In this document: piece after piece, positions 56,160 to 63,739 of the stretch | Position numbering within the stretch: position 1 is the first letter of the stretch | Layout: each line of letters starts with the position of its first letter | Assembly (NCBI RefSeq): GCF_008801405.1 | Contig: NZ_VZPV01000002.1 | Span: 806,001 to 870,000 of the forward strand | Length of the DNA: 64,000 nt | Reading direction: 5' to 3' | From: Ralstonia insidiosa | GTDB taxonomy: Bacteria; Pseudomonadota; Gammaproteobacteria; Burkholderiales; Burkholderiaceae | Translations under genes and position numbers: made by a program | The notes under the pieces: generated by a model | Told to the model about the DNA's origin: nothing | Seen by the model: the letters and a program-made list of their open reading frames with translations, nothing else | Database searches by the model: none

Positions 56160-58544
56160 ATGACGATTCGTCACCGTATTACTTTGCTGATTGTGCTGAT
56201 GTTTGTCGCGCTGGCGGCCATTGGCGGTTATGCGGTCTACCAGACCCGCAGCAGCGCGTCGGAGGTCAAGCAGGTGACCGAAGGCGTGGTGCCGAGCGCG
56301 CTGGCGTCGGCCGATCTGGTGTCGCTGGTGAAGGATGTACAGCTAGCGACGATGGTGCTGGTGTATGCACCCGACGACAACATCGTCGCGCAAGCGAAAG
56401 ACGACCTGAAGACCAAGGAAGCCGCGCTGCGTGCCGCGCTGGACGTGCAGGCCAAGCGCGCCAACAGCCATGCCCAGGAGGGGCTGGTCACGCAGGCCAA
56501 GGAAACCGTCGACAGCTACGTCGAGGCCATCCAGCAGACCACCGACATGAAGGTGCAAGGCAAGAACGAGCTTGCGCAGGCCTTCCTGTTTGCCAACGTG
56601 GCCAGCTATCGCGACGTGCTGGAGAAGATTGTCGAGACGCTGCGCATCGAGAAGAACCGCGAGAAGGACGACGCCATTGCTGGCCTGAACGGCAAGCTTG
56701 CCAGCACGGCCACCACGATCGGTGTGGTGAGTGGCGTGGCCATCGTGCTGCTGACGGCCATCGGCATGCTGCTGTATCGCCAGATCACCCGCCCGCTGAC
56801 GCGCATGCAGGCCGAGATGAGCGAGATTGCCACCAGCCAGGATTTCACGCGCCGCGTGCCAGTGGTGCGCATGGACGAGATCGGTCACTCGGTGGTGGCG
56901 TTCAACCAGATGATCGAGAAGATCCAGGAGAACCAGGCACTGCTCAAGCAGAAGACGGCCGACATCCAGGCGATGCTGCAGAACATGCAGCAGGGCATCC
57001 TGACCGTGGTCGATGCCGGCGTGGTGCACGAGGAATACTCGATCTACCTGGAATCGATTTTCGAGACGCAGGAGATTGCTGGTCGCAAGCTGATGGACCT
57101 GATCTTTGCCGATACCAACCTGGGCGCCGATGCGCTGTCACAGGTGGACGCGGCGGTGGACGCGTGCCTGGGGCAGGACGTCATCAACTTTGCCTTCAAC
57201 CAGCACTTGCTGGCGAGCGAGGTGGAGAAGCGCATGCCGGATGGCCGCGTGAAGACGCTGGACCTGTCGTGGTCGGCCATCACCGATGAGAGCGACACCA
57301 TCCTGCGCCTGATGCTGTGCGTGCGCGACGTGACCGAGCTGCGCAAGCTGGCTGCCGAGGCCAGCGAGCAGCGCCGCAACCTGGAGATGATTGGCGAGAT
57401 TCTGGCGGTGAGCCAGGAGAAGTTCCAGCACTTCATCGACAGCTCCACCAGCTTCGTGCACGAGAACGAGCGCATCATCCGCCAGTACTCGCAGGCGGAC
57501 AGCGCGGCCATTGCGGCACTGTTCCGCAACATGCACACCATCAAGGGCAACGCCCGCACGTACAACCTGCAGCACCTGACCAACGTCGTGCACGAGACTG
57601 AGCAGACCTACCACGCCCTGCGCGAACCCGGCAGCGAGCACACGTGGGATCAGGACTGGCTGATGCAGGAGCTGACCCGCGTGCGCGAGGCGATCGAGAA
57701 CTACGCGCGCATCAACGAAAGCAAGCTGGGCCGCAAGGGTGGCGCAGCCCAGGGCGGTGCGGTGCAGGTGGTGCCGGACGCCATGTCGCGCATTCAGGAA
57801 AGCCTGCGCCTGCTGGAATCGGCCAACCCGGGCAGCCTGTACGAACTGGTGTCGATGCGTGATTCCGTTTATCACCTGCTGCGTCTGCTGGGCAGCGAGA
57901 CGGTGGATGAGATGCTGTCGGGCGTGCTGCAATCGCTGCCGTCGCTGGCGCGCGAGTTGGGCAAGGAACCGGCCGCCGTGCGCATCGACGACAACGGCTA
58001 CCGCGTGCGCACGGAAGCCGGCGGCATTCTGCAGAACGTGTTCACGCACCTGCTGCGCAACTCGATTGACCACGGCATCGAAACGCCCGACGTGCGCACC
58101 GCACTCGGTAAGTCGGCCGCCGGTACGATCGACCTCGAAGTCGGTGTCGACCAGGGCATGTTGCAGATCACGCTGTGTGACGACGGCCGTGGCTTGGCGC
58201 TCGATCGCATCCGCAATATCGCGGTTGAACGCGGCTGGATTGGCGCGGAAGAACGCCCGAGCGATGAAGACATCGCGCAGTTCATCTTCCGCCCTGGCTT
58301 CTCGACCGCCGAGACGGTGACGGAAATCTCCGGCCGTGGCGTTGGCATGGATGCCGTGTTGGAGTTCCTCAAGCGCGAGCAGGGCCGCATTGAGCTGCGC
58401 TTTACCGATGACCACAAGGGCGCAGCGTTCCGCCAGTTCCAGACGGTGGTCTGCCTGCCCGAGCGCTTTGCGGTGGACAGCGTGAACGCAGCACTCGGCG
58501 GCCAGCCGGATGTGCATCTGGATATGGATAAGGAAGCGTCGTGA
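56160..58544 (+). CDS. transmembrane sensor with HAMP, Hpt and CheA-type ATPase domains
   Basis: 794 aa. Order: membrane helix (about 8-28), periplasmic four-helix-bundle-like sensor, second helix (about 185-206, GVVSGVAIVLLTAIGMLLY), HAMP (207-260, RQITRPLTRMQAEMSEIA), coiled coil, PAS-like region (about 285-400), Hpt with H459 (FRNMHTIKGNART), then a CheA-like ATPase (N box HLLRNSIDHGIE at about N634, CDDGRGL, FRPGFSTAETVTEISGRGVGMDAV). The C-terminal CheW-like coupling domain of CheA is absent. It therefore combines receptor and kinase in one chain. ATG at 56160 has GAGAG upstream. It overlaps the next gene by one base. Confidence 0.9.
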   Translation: MTIRHRITLLIVLMFVALAAIGGYAVYQTRSSASEVKQVTEGVVPSALASADLVSLVKDVQLATMVLVYAPDDNIVAQAKDDLKTKEAALRAALDVQAKRANSHAQEGLVTQAKETVDSYVEAIQQTTDMKVQGKNELAQAFLFANVASYRDVLEKIVETLRIEKNREKDDAIAGLNGKLASTATTIGVVSGVAIVLLTAIGMLLYRQITRPLTRMQAEMSEIATSQDFTRRVPVVRMDEIGHSVVAFNQMIEKIQENQALLKQKTADIQAMLQNMQQGILTVVDAGVVHEEYSIYLESIFETQEIAGRKLMDLIFADTNLGADALSQVDAAVDACLGQDVINFAFNQHLLASEVEKRMPDGRVKTLDLSWSAITDESDTILRLMLCVRDVTELRKLAAEASEQRRNLEMIGEILAVSQEKFQHFIDSSTSFVHENERIIRQYSQADSAAIAALFRNMHTIKGNARTYNLQHLTNVVHETEQTYHALREPGSEHTWDQDWLMQELTRVREAIENYARINESKLGRKGGAAQGGAVQVVPDAMSRIQESLRLLESANPGSLYELVSMRDSVYHLLRLLGSETVDEMLSGVLQSLPSLARELGKEPAAVRIDDNGYRVRTEAGGILQNVFTHLLRNSIDHGIETPDVRTALGKSAAGTIDLEVGVDQGMLQITLCDDGRGLALDRIRNIAVERGWIGAEERPSDEDIAQFIFRPGFSTAETVTEISGRGVGMDAVLEFLKREQGRIELRFTDDHKGAAFRQFQTVVCLPERFAVDSVNAALGGQPDVHLDMDKEAS

Positions 58545-59260
58545 TGGGATCGTTTGTTCTGGCCGCGCTGGCTTGCGGATTGGTGCTGGGTGTGCTGGCG
58601 TGGATGGCACAGCAACGCCGGGTCAACGCGCTGATGCGCACGCTGGGCGACGCTGAGCACCGCATCGCCGCGCTGTCGCGTGATTTGGCGAAGCACACCG
58701 CACAGGTGGAAGCCGGCACGCGCGAAGTGCAGACGCTGGAAGCCACCGTCGCGCAGATGCAGAGCGCGGCATCCGATCAGGCAGAGCTTGTTGAGCAGTT
58801 GCGCACCGAGCTGCAGTCGGCCGCAGAGGCCAAGGAGCACTGGGCCAGCCGCGCCCGGCAGATTACCGAAGAGGCTGCACGCTTGCGCGGCCTGGCGCTG
58901 ACCTTCGAGCGCTGGCATGAGCAGATGATCTCGCTCATGGAGCAGAACCACGACATGCACGCCAAGAACCAGGAGTTGCAGTCGATCGTGCGCCATGTGG
59001 TGATCGTCTCGCTCAATGCCTCCATTGAGGCGGCGCGTGCGGGTACGGCGGGGCGTGGCTTTGCCGTGGTCGCCAGCGAAGTGCGCGCGCTTGCGGCGCG
59101 CTCGGAAGAGTTGTCCAAGAGCTACCGCAACAGCCTGCACCTCAATGATCTGACCACCACCGCCACCTTCCAGGACATTCAGGCGGGCGGGAAGATGATC
59201 ACCGCGTCGTTGTCGAGCGTCGAGGCGCTGGCCAACCAGTTTCAAACCCAGCTTCACTAG
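58544..59260 (+). CDS. minimal MCP-like coiled-coil protein
   Basis: 238 aa. One N-terminal membrane helix (FVLAALACGLVLGVLAWMAQ), a long coiled coil (about 30-120), then a single methyl-accepting-type signalling hairpin: IVSLNASIEAARAGTAGRGFAVVASEVRALAARSEELSKSY (about 150-190). It has no periplasmic sensor and no HAMP. The hairpin tip is the segment that contacts CheA and CheW in receptors, so it probably scaffolds the upstream kinase. It is translationally coupled to it (TGATG; a GTG at 58541 is an alternative start). Methylation enzymes are not encoded nearby. Confidence 0.85.
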   Translation: MGSFVLAALACGLVLGVLAWMAQQRRVNALMRTLGDAEHRIAALSRDLAKHTAQVEAGTREVQTLEATVAQMQSAASDQAELVEQLRTELQSAAEAKEHWASRARQITEEAARLRGLALTFERWHEQMISLMEQNHDMHAKNQELQSIVRHVVIVSLNASIEAARAGTAGRGFAVVASEVRALAARSEELSKSYRNSLHLNDLTTTATFQDIQAGGKMITASLSSVEALANQFQTQLH

Positions 59261-59271
59261 GCAGGTATGAC

Positions 59272-59805
59272 GTGATCAGCAGTAACGCGCAAGACAGCTT
59301 CGATCGCATCTTCCGCAAAGCCGCGCGCAGCAGGCTCGCGCTGCATGCGGAAGACACCTGCGATGTGGCCACCGCAGCCCAGGGCGATGCCGTTGGTGGC
59401 GAGCAGGCCATGATCCTGACCATCTCGTCCATCGCATTCCGCCTGCTGCTGGTGCTGCGTTTTGACGATGAAGACAGAACGCGGGCGTACTACACAGGCG
59501 AGGCGCCGGGTCGCTCGTTTGACGAGGCTTGCCTGGAGATCGGCAACCTGTGCTGCGGGGCGGTGAATCAGGAACTGCTGCAGGTGTTTCCGGATCTGGG
59601 CATGTCGACGCCCTATGTGGTGAGCGCGCGCTGCCTGCCGTATCTGGATGCGCTCAAGCCGGGGTACATGGCCGCCTATACGGTCACGATCAATGACGCC
59701 GTGCGGGTGGCCGCAACGGTGTGTGTGTGCACCCATGCTCCGCAGGACTTTGTGGCCGATGTGCGTGACGAGGTCGAGTCCGGTGGTGAGCTGGAATTGT
59801 TTTGA
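59272..59805 (+). CDS. CheX-like CheY-phosphatase domain protein
   Basis: 177 aa. After a short N-terminal region it has the CheC/CheX/FliY fold with the phosphatase signature E-x-x-N: DEACLEIGNLCCGAVNQEL (about 80-98). It is followed by PYVVSARCLPYLDALKPGYMAAYTVTINDAVRVAATVCVC. Proteins of this type hydrolyse phospho-CheY, so it would reset the CheY encoded next. It starts at a GTG 11 bp after the preceding stop. Unusually cysteine-rich (seven). Confidence 0.75.
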   Translation: MISSNAQDSFDRIFRKAARSRLALHAEDTCDVATAAQGDAVGGEQAMILTISSIAFRLLLVLRFDDEDRTRAYYTGEAPGRSFDEACLEIGNLCCGAVNQELLQVFPDLGMSTPYVVSARCLPYLDALKPGYMAAYTVTINDAVRVAATVCVCTHAPQDFVADVRDEVESGGELELF

Positions 59806-59831
59806 TTCAGATTGAGAACGAGGAAAAACCC

Positions 59832-60197
59832 ATGAGCAAGATTCTGGTGGTCGACGATTCGAGCACGGTGCGCGACGAAGTGGCCGGCTTCCTGAAGAAG
59901 AATGGCCTGGCAGTGGACACCGCCGTGGATGGCAAGGACGGCCTGGCAAAGATCAAGGCCAACCCCGGCCTGAAGCTGGTCATCAGCGACGTGAATATGC
60001 CCAACATGGACGGCCTGACCATGGTCGAGAAAGTACGCGGCGAGCTGGGCAACAAGACGGTCAACGTCATCATGCTCACCACGGAAAGCAGCCCGGCCAT
60101 GAAGGACCGCGGCAAGGCGGCCGGCGTGAAAGGCTGGATCGTCAAGCCCTTCAAGGGCGATGCCGTGCTGGAGACGTTCAAGAAGCTGGCGAGCTGA
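59832..60197 (+). CDS. CheY-like single-domain response regulator
   Basis: 121 aa, complete receiver: acidic pair in ILVVDDSSTVRDE, phospho-acceptor D53 in VISDVNMPNMDG, T in MLTTESS and K in IVKPFKGD. It has no output domain, so it signals by protein contact. GAGGAAAA precedes the ATG at 59832 and decides the start over an in-frame position at 59802. It is the last gene of the four-gene chemosensory-like unit. No flagellar motor genes are in the window, so the output could be motility, twitching or enzyme control. Confidence 0.95.
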   Translation: MSKILVVDDSSTVRDEVAGFLKKNGLAVDTAVDGKDGLAKIKANPGLKLVISDVNMPNMDGLTMVEKVRGELGNKTVNVIMLTTESSPAMKDRGKAAGVKGWIVKPFKGDAVLETFKKLAS

Positions 60198-60257
60198 GCC
60201 AATCCGGTGTGCGCTGAGCGGCGGGCGAGAAGATGCCCGCCGTCGCGCATGCGGTGA

Positions 60258-60282
60258 TGACATAAATTTGTCACATATGTGA
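60258..60282. promoter_or_regulatory. two overlapping palindromes upstream of a small gene
   Basis: TGACA-taaatt-TGTCA (60258-60273) overlaps the perfect palindrome TCACATATGTGA (60271-60282). They lie 61-85 bp after the CheY stop and about 75 bp before the ATG at 60358. The arrangement suggests an operator for the small downstream gene. Confidence 0.5.
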
Positions 60283-60357
60283 TTGAAGCAAGGTCACGTT
60301 GCGCACCGCTTCCCTCTACGCCGAGAATGCCTGCATTGAAACTTCGCAGGAGGAAGG

Positions 60358-60630
60358 ATGCAGGCCTGGGCGATTCAGCAGTTTCGCGGCTGCTCGGTGC
60401 ATGTGCTTGCGGTGCTGGGGCGCGGTGCCCGCTTCCATTACGCCTACACAGGGTTCGTCTGCGCACCGAAAGGTGAAAGCCTCGCCTATCCGCAACTCCA
60501 GCGTTTTCATCACACCGCTGCCGATTTCGATTCGGCCGATGACGCTATCTCTGCCGGCATGCAGCAAGGGCAATCCATTGTGGAGCAGTGGTTTGCCTCC
60601 AGTGCCGATTCAAGCCGAAGGCCCGCCTGA
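60358..60630 (+). CDS. small hypothetical protein
   Basis: 90 aa: MQAWAIQQFRGCSVHVLAVL...RGARFHYAYTGFVCAPKGESLAYPQLQRFHHTAADFDSADDAISAGMQQGQSIVEQWF. It has a beta-rich first half and a helical second half, two cysteines, no signal peptide and no membrane helix. I do not recognise a named family. A strong ribosome binding site (GGAGGAAGG) directly before the ATG and the palindromic operator upstream argue that it is real and regulated on its own. Confidence 0.7.
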   Translation: MQAWAIQQFRGCSVHVLAVLGRGARFHYAYTGFVCAPKGESLAYPQLQRFHHTAADFDSADDAISAGMQQGQSIVEQWFASSADSSRRPA

Positions 60631-60689
60631 CGATTTTCGGCGTTAGGCTGGGCATACCTTCCCACCAAAGCCGCCAAGGGCCAGATGCC

Positions 60690-61079
60690 ATGACTGCATT
60701 GGCCGATGCAGTGCTCGTGCTGCATGCGTTGCTCGTCCTGTTCATCGTGGGCGGGCTGGTCGCAGTCTGGGTGGGTGCCGCGCGCAAACGCAGTTGGGCG
60801 CGCAATCGCGTTTTCCGCTTTGTGCATCTCACGGCCATCAGCATCGTTGCCGGGCTGGCGGTGCTGGATGTGCCATGTCCGCTCACAGTGCTGGAGGATC
60901 GGCTGCGCACCGGATCAGCCGGCTCCAGCGGTTTCATCCAGCGCTGGGTGAGCGCGCTGCTTTACTACGATCTGCCACTGTGGGTGTTTGCCGTGAGCTA
61001 TGTCGCGTTTCTGCTGGCAGTGGTGCTCACGTGGTGGCGTATTCCGCCACACCCCAAGGCGTCGGGCCCCTCGGGGTGA
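60690..61079 (+). CDS. DUF2784-family membrane protein
   Basis: 129 aa with four predicted membrane helices (ALADAVLVLHALLVLFIVGGLVAVWVG; FRFVHLTAISIVAGLAVL; ISALLYYDLPLWVFAVSYVAFLLAVVLTWW region) and the DUF2784 pattern of VLHALLVLFIVGG, CPLTVLED and YYDLP. Function unknown. Start at 60690 fits the family; a longer in-frame start at 60588 lies inside the preceding gene. It converges on the redoxin gene with a 5-bp gap. Confidence 0.8.
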   Translation: MTALADAVLVLHALLVLFIVGGLVAVWVGAARKRSWARNRVFRFVHLTAISIVAGLAVLDVPCPLTVLEDRLRTGSAGSSGFIQRWVSALLYYDLPLWVFAVSYVAFLLAVVLTWWRIPPHPKASGPSG

Positions 61080-61084
61080 TGGCG

Positions 61085-61651
61085 TCAACGCGCAGGCTGC
61101 GTCGGCTTGCGTTCTGCCAGCAGCTTCTGAATGGCCGCTTCCGTTTCGGCATAACGCCCTTCGCCAAAGTGCTGATAGACGATGCGGCCATCGGCGTCGA
61201 TCAGGTACTGGGCGGGCCAGTACTGGTTGTTGAAGGCCGTCCATGTGGCATAGCTGTTGTCCTGCGCCACCGGATAGCGGATGTCGAAGCGCTTGAGCGC
61301 GGCCTGCACATTCGCGGTCGACTTCTCGAACGGGTACTCGGGCGTGTGTACGCCCACCACAACGAGCCCTTGATCCTTGTACTTCTCGTGTAACTGCTTC
61401 ACGTATGGCAGCGTGTTGATGCAGTTGATGCACGAGTACGTCCAGAAATCGACCAGTACCACCTTGCCACGCAGGCTGCTCATGGTGAGCGGTGGGGAAT
61501 TCAGCCATTGGTCAATGCCGGTGAACTCAGGGGCGGCAGTGCCGCTGGCCGCAGGTGCGCTGAAAGGGCTGTAGGCGCGTGCGCCGGTGGCAGCAAAGTA
61601 GGCCGCGCCAATGGCAATCGCCACCAGGGCGGCGCGTAAGTAGGTGCGCAT
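61085..61651 (-). CDS. periplasmic thioredoxin-like (TlpA/redoxin) protein
   Basis: 188 aa. N-terminal signal or anchor (MRTYLRAALVAIAIGAAYFAATGARA), then a thioredoxin fold with the redox motif C-I-N-C (WTYSCINCINTLPYVKQLHEKYKDQGLVVVGVHTPEYPFEKS). The pattern SCINCxRTLPY with VHTPEF is that of the thiol:disulfide protein group found next to DipZ/CcdA or with methionine-sulfoxide and organic-peroxide genes. It probably supplies or accepts electrons in the periplasm. The Ohr gene lies upstream on the same strand, 68 bp away, suggesting a shared oxidative-stress role. Confidence 0.85.
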   Translation of the reverse strand: MRTYLRAALVAIAIGAAYFAATGARAYSPFSAPAASGTAAPEFTGIDQWLNSPPLTMSSLRGKVVLVDFWTYSCINCINTLPYVKQLHEKYKDQGLVVVGVHTPEYPFEKSTANVQAALKRFDIRYPVAQDNSYATWTAFNNQYWPAQYLIDADGRIVYQHFGEGRYAETEAAIQKLLAERKPTQPAR

Positions 61652-61684
61652 GATCTCTAGCCTGTGAAAAGTTGGGAGCGGTAG

Positions 61685-61707
61685 CCAGCCCGATTGCACC
61701 GGGCTGG
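61685..61707 (-). terminator. hairpin between Ohr and redoxin genes (weak terminator)
   Basis: CCAGCCCG-ATTGCAC-CGGGCTGG, 8-bp perfect stem just after the ohr stop, without a U-tract. It may attenuate rather than stop transcription into the redoxin gene. Confidence 0.35.
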
Positions 61708-61719
61708 CGGTGGATGGCG

Positions 61720-62136
61720 TCAGACCAGATTCAGTTCGACATGGATGTTGCCGCGCGTGGCCTTCGAATACGGGCAGAGCTGGTGTGCGGCTTCCACCAC
61801 GGCTTGCGCAACCTCGCGGTCCAGACCCGGCAGGCTGACGTTCAGGCGGGCCTGCAGGAAGTACGCATCGTCGGTGGTGCCCAGGTCCACTTCGGTATCC
61901 AGTGCCAGGTCTGCCGGCAGCTTGATCTTCATCTGGCTGGCCGCGCGGCCCATCGCACCAATGAAGCAGGCCGACCAACCTGCTGCAAACAGTTGCTCCG
62001 GGTTCGTGCCGCGGCCGCTGCTGCCCGGGGGCGAGAGCTTCAGATTCAGGCGGTCGTCATTGCTCTGCGCCTGGCCGTCGCGGCCACCGGTGACGTGGAC
62101 GTTGGCGGTGTACAGCACGTTCTCGATGCGGGTCAT
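61720..62136 (-). CDS. ohr: organic hydroperoxide resistance protein
   Basis: 138 aa Ohr/OsmC-family peroxidase, full length. The two redox cysteines stand in the expected contexts (LFAAGWSACFIGAM and AHQLCPYSKATRGN), with the catalytic arginine in GRGTNPEQL replaced or shifted compared with the usual GxGTNPEQL; GTNPEQL itself is conserved. It reduces organic hydroperoxides with dihydrolipoyl thiols. AAGGAAC precedes the ATG; the longer in-frame sequence from 62313 is not protein-like. No OhrR gene is adjacent. Confidence 0.9.
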   Translation of the reverse strand: MTRIENVLYTANVHVTGGRDGQAQSNDDRLNLKLSPPGSSGRGTNPEQLFAAGWSACFIGAMGRAASQMKIKLPADLALDTEVDLGTTDDAYFLQARLNVSLPGLDREVAQAVVEAAHQLCPYSKATRGNIHVELNLV

Positions 62137-62507
62137 GATCGTGTTCCTTGGAGATTCGGTTTGCATTGGGATTGCGCGGCCGGAGATCGCTTTGCTTACG
62201 TTCGGCGCTGGGCCACGAGACGCATTTAAGACGGCGGACGTATCACGCACGTAGCGCCCAGCCCCCCTTTCTGTCAGGGCACGTATCGCGGTGGGCGGCA
62301 GATACAAACGCATACAAAGCGCCCCGCAAAGTGGCGGGGCGTTGGCATGGGTAAGGTGGGCAGGTGAGGCGTTTTGCGCCTCGGACCATCCGGCCGAACC
62401 ACCCGGTATTTAGCTGTGCTGGCCGCAAAGAATCGGCTTCAAAGTTGGCGATTCCTTGATACGCTGGAACGGATTGGGCTCATGGGGCAACGGGTGAAGG
62501 AGTCGTC
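62137..62507. other. 371-bp gene-free interval upstream of ohr
   Basis: It should contain the divergent promoters of ohr and the small membrane protein gene. A perfect stem CGCCCCGC-AAAGTG-GCGGGGCG (about 62320-62341) is the only clear structure; it has no U-tract. No gene is seen. Confidence 0.4.
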
Positions 62508-62840
62508 ATGCAAGAGCTTGCCTTTCGCACCCTGCTGTATCGCTACTTCTTCTTTGGCTGGCTGTTCAAGGATGCCAGCCACGGCAACCTGTTCGAGCGT
62601 TCGGCAGCGTGGCGTTTCAACAAGGCACATGCGCATTGGCTGCTGGCCTATATGCGCCGCTGGCTCTGGTGTGGACTACTTTGTTATGCCCTGGGCGGTT
62701 TGGTTGAGCTGGGGCTCAAGACGCCCGGCTTGTCGGCGGTGTTCTACGTACCGAGTGCGCTCAGCGTGCCGATCAACATGGTGATCGGGGTGTTGTGGAT
62801 CGGCCTGAAGGCGCTGCCGGGGCCTGTGCACGAACGATAG
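62508..62840 (+). CDS. small membrane protein of unknown function
   Basis: 110 aa. An aromatic-rich amphipathic start (MQELAFRTLLYRYFFFGWLFKDASHGNLFERSAAWRFNKAHAHWLLAYMRRW) is followed by two predicted membrane helices (WCGLLCYALGGLVELGL; VPINMVIGVLWIGLKALPG). GGAG lies before the ATG. No family recognised beyond its general look of a conserved inner-membrane protein. It is convergent with the methyltransferase gene, 11 bp apart. Confidence 0.65.
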   Translation: MQELAFRTLLYRYFFFGWLFKDASHGNLFERSAAWRFNKAHAHWLLAYMRRWLWCGLLCYALGGLVELGLKTPGLSAVFYVPSALSVPINMVIGVLWIGLKALPGPVHER

Positions 62841-62851
62841 TCCGCACGCGG

Positions 62852-63718
62852 CTAGACCGTTGCAACGAGCAATTCCTCGGCGTTGTTCGGCGGGCGAAAG
62901 CCATCGGTCCGGTTGGCAAAGTAGCGTTCGGTCAGCGCGGCTGCAGAAACGTGCTCTGCCTTGCCGAAACCGGCTTCATGGGCCAGCGACTGGATCTGCG
63001 GTGGCGTAAAGAAGCTGATGAAGGGCGTGCCGCTGGCCCGTGCACCTTTTTCGGCCATCTCCAGCCCGGGGCGCACGTCGGGGTCTGCCATTTCCAGCGG
63101 TAGCAGGAATGTCATCGCCAGCACTGACCCCGGCGCCAGCGTCGCCACTTCGCGCAGCGTGGCCGCATTCGCTTCTTTGGTGAGATACATGCTCACACCC
63201 GTTGACACCACAACGGCTGGCTTGCTCGCATCAAAGCCTGCCGCCGCAAGACCCGCCTGCCAGGACCCGCCCGCTTCGAAATCAACCGGCACAAAGCGCA
63301 GCCAATCGGGCACGCCAAAACCCAGTTCGATCAGGCGCTGGCGTTTCCATGCCTGCGGGTTGGGCTGGTCCACTTCAAACACCTTGAGGTGCGATGCAAC
63401 ATCCGGCCTGCGTTGCGCAAAGCTGTCGAGCCCCGCACCCAGGATGACGTACTGGCTCAGCCCCCGCGCAGCCTGCTCGACGACCAGGTCTTCAATAAAG
63501 CGCGCCCGCGCCACGATGGAGGCGCGAAAAGGGCGCGTGAACTCCGCATGCATGTCGCCGCGCTGCTGCCAGCCGGGTTCGGGCGCGAGCAGCTGCAGGC
63601 CGACGTTGTCTTCCAGCACATGCGGCGGCGCGTCGACTTCAAGATGCAAGGCGCGCCACAGGGCGACGCGTGCTGCGGTGCTGTCTGGTGCCAGATCCTG
63701 CATGTTGCTTGCGCTCAT
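62852..63718 (-). CDS. class I SAM-dependent methyltransferase (TIGR00027/LCMT-like)
   Basis: 288 aa. SAM-binding motif YVILGAGLDSFAQR (about 92-105), acidic post-I position in KVFEVDQPNPQAWKRQRL, and the TIGR00027-type segments ARARFIEDLVVEQAARGLSQYVILGAGLD and VVVSTGVSMYLTKEANAATLREVATLAPGSVLAMTFLL. Substrate unknown; the group includes putative O-methyltransferases and polyketide or carboxyl methyltransferases. GGAGG before the ATG. It follows the partial GST gene on the same strand, with 21 bp between, so they form an operon. Confidence 0.9.
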   Translation of the reverse strand: MSASNMQDLAPDSTAARVALWRALHLEVDAPPHVLEDNVGLQLLAPEPGWQQRGDMHAEFTRPFRASIVARARFIEDLVVEQAARGLSQYVILGAGLDSFAQRRPDVASHLKVFEVDQPNPQAWKRQRLIELGFGVPDWLRFVPVDFEAGGSWQAGLAAAGFDASKPAVVVSTGVSMYLTKEANAATLREVATLAPGSVLAMTFLLPLEMADPDVRPGLEMAEKGARASGTPFISFFTPPQIQSLAHEAGFGKAEHVSAAALTERYFANRTDGFRPPNNAEELLVATV

Positions 63719-63739
63719 GAATGCCTCCGCGTGGGGGTA

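Noticed and set aside
62320..62341. GC-rich hairpin considered as a terminator
   Set aside because: No U-tract and not placed after a gene end on either strand.
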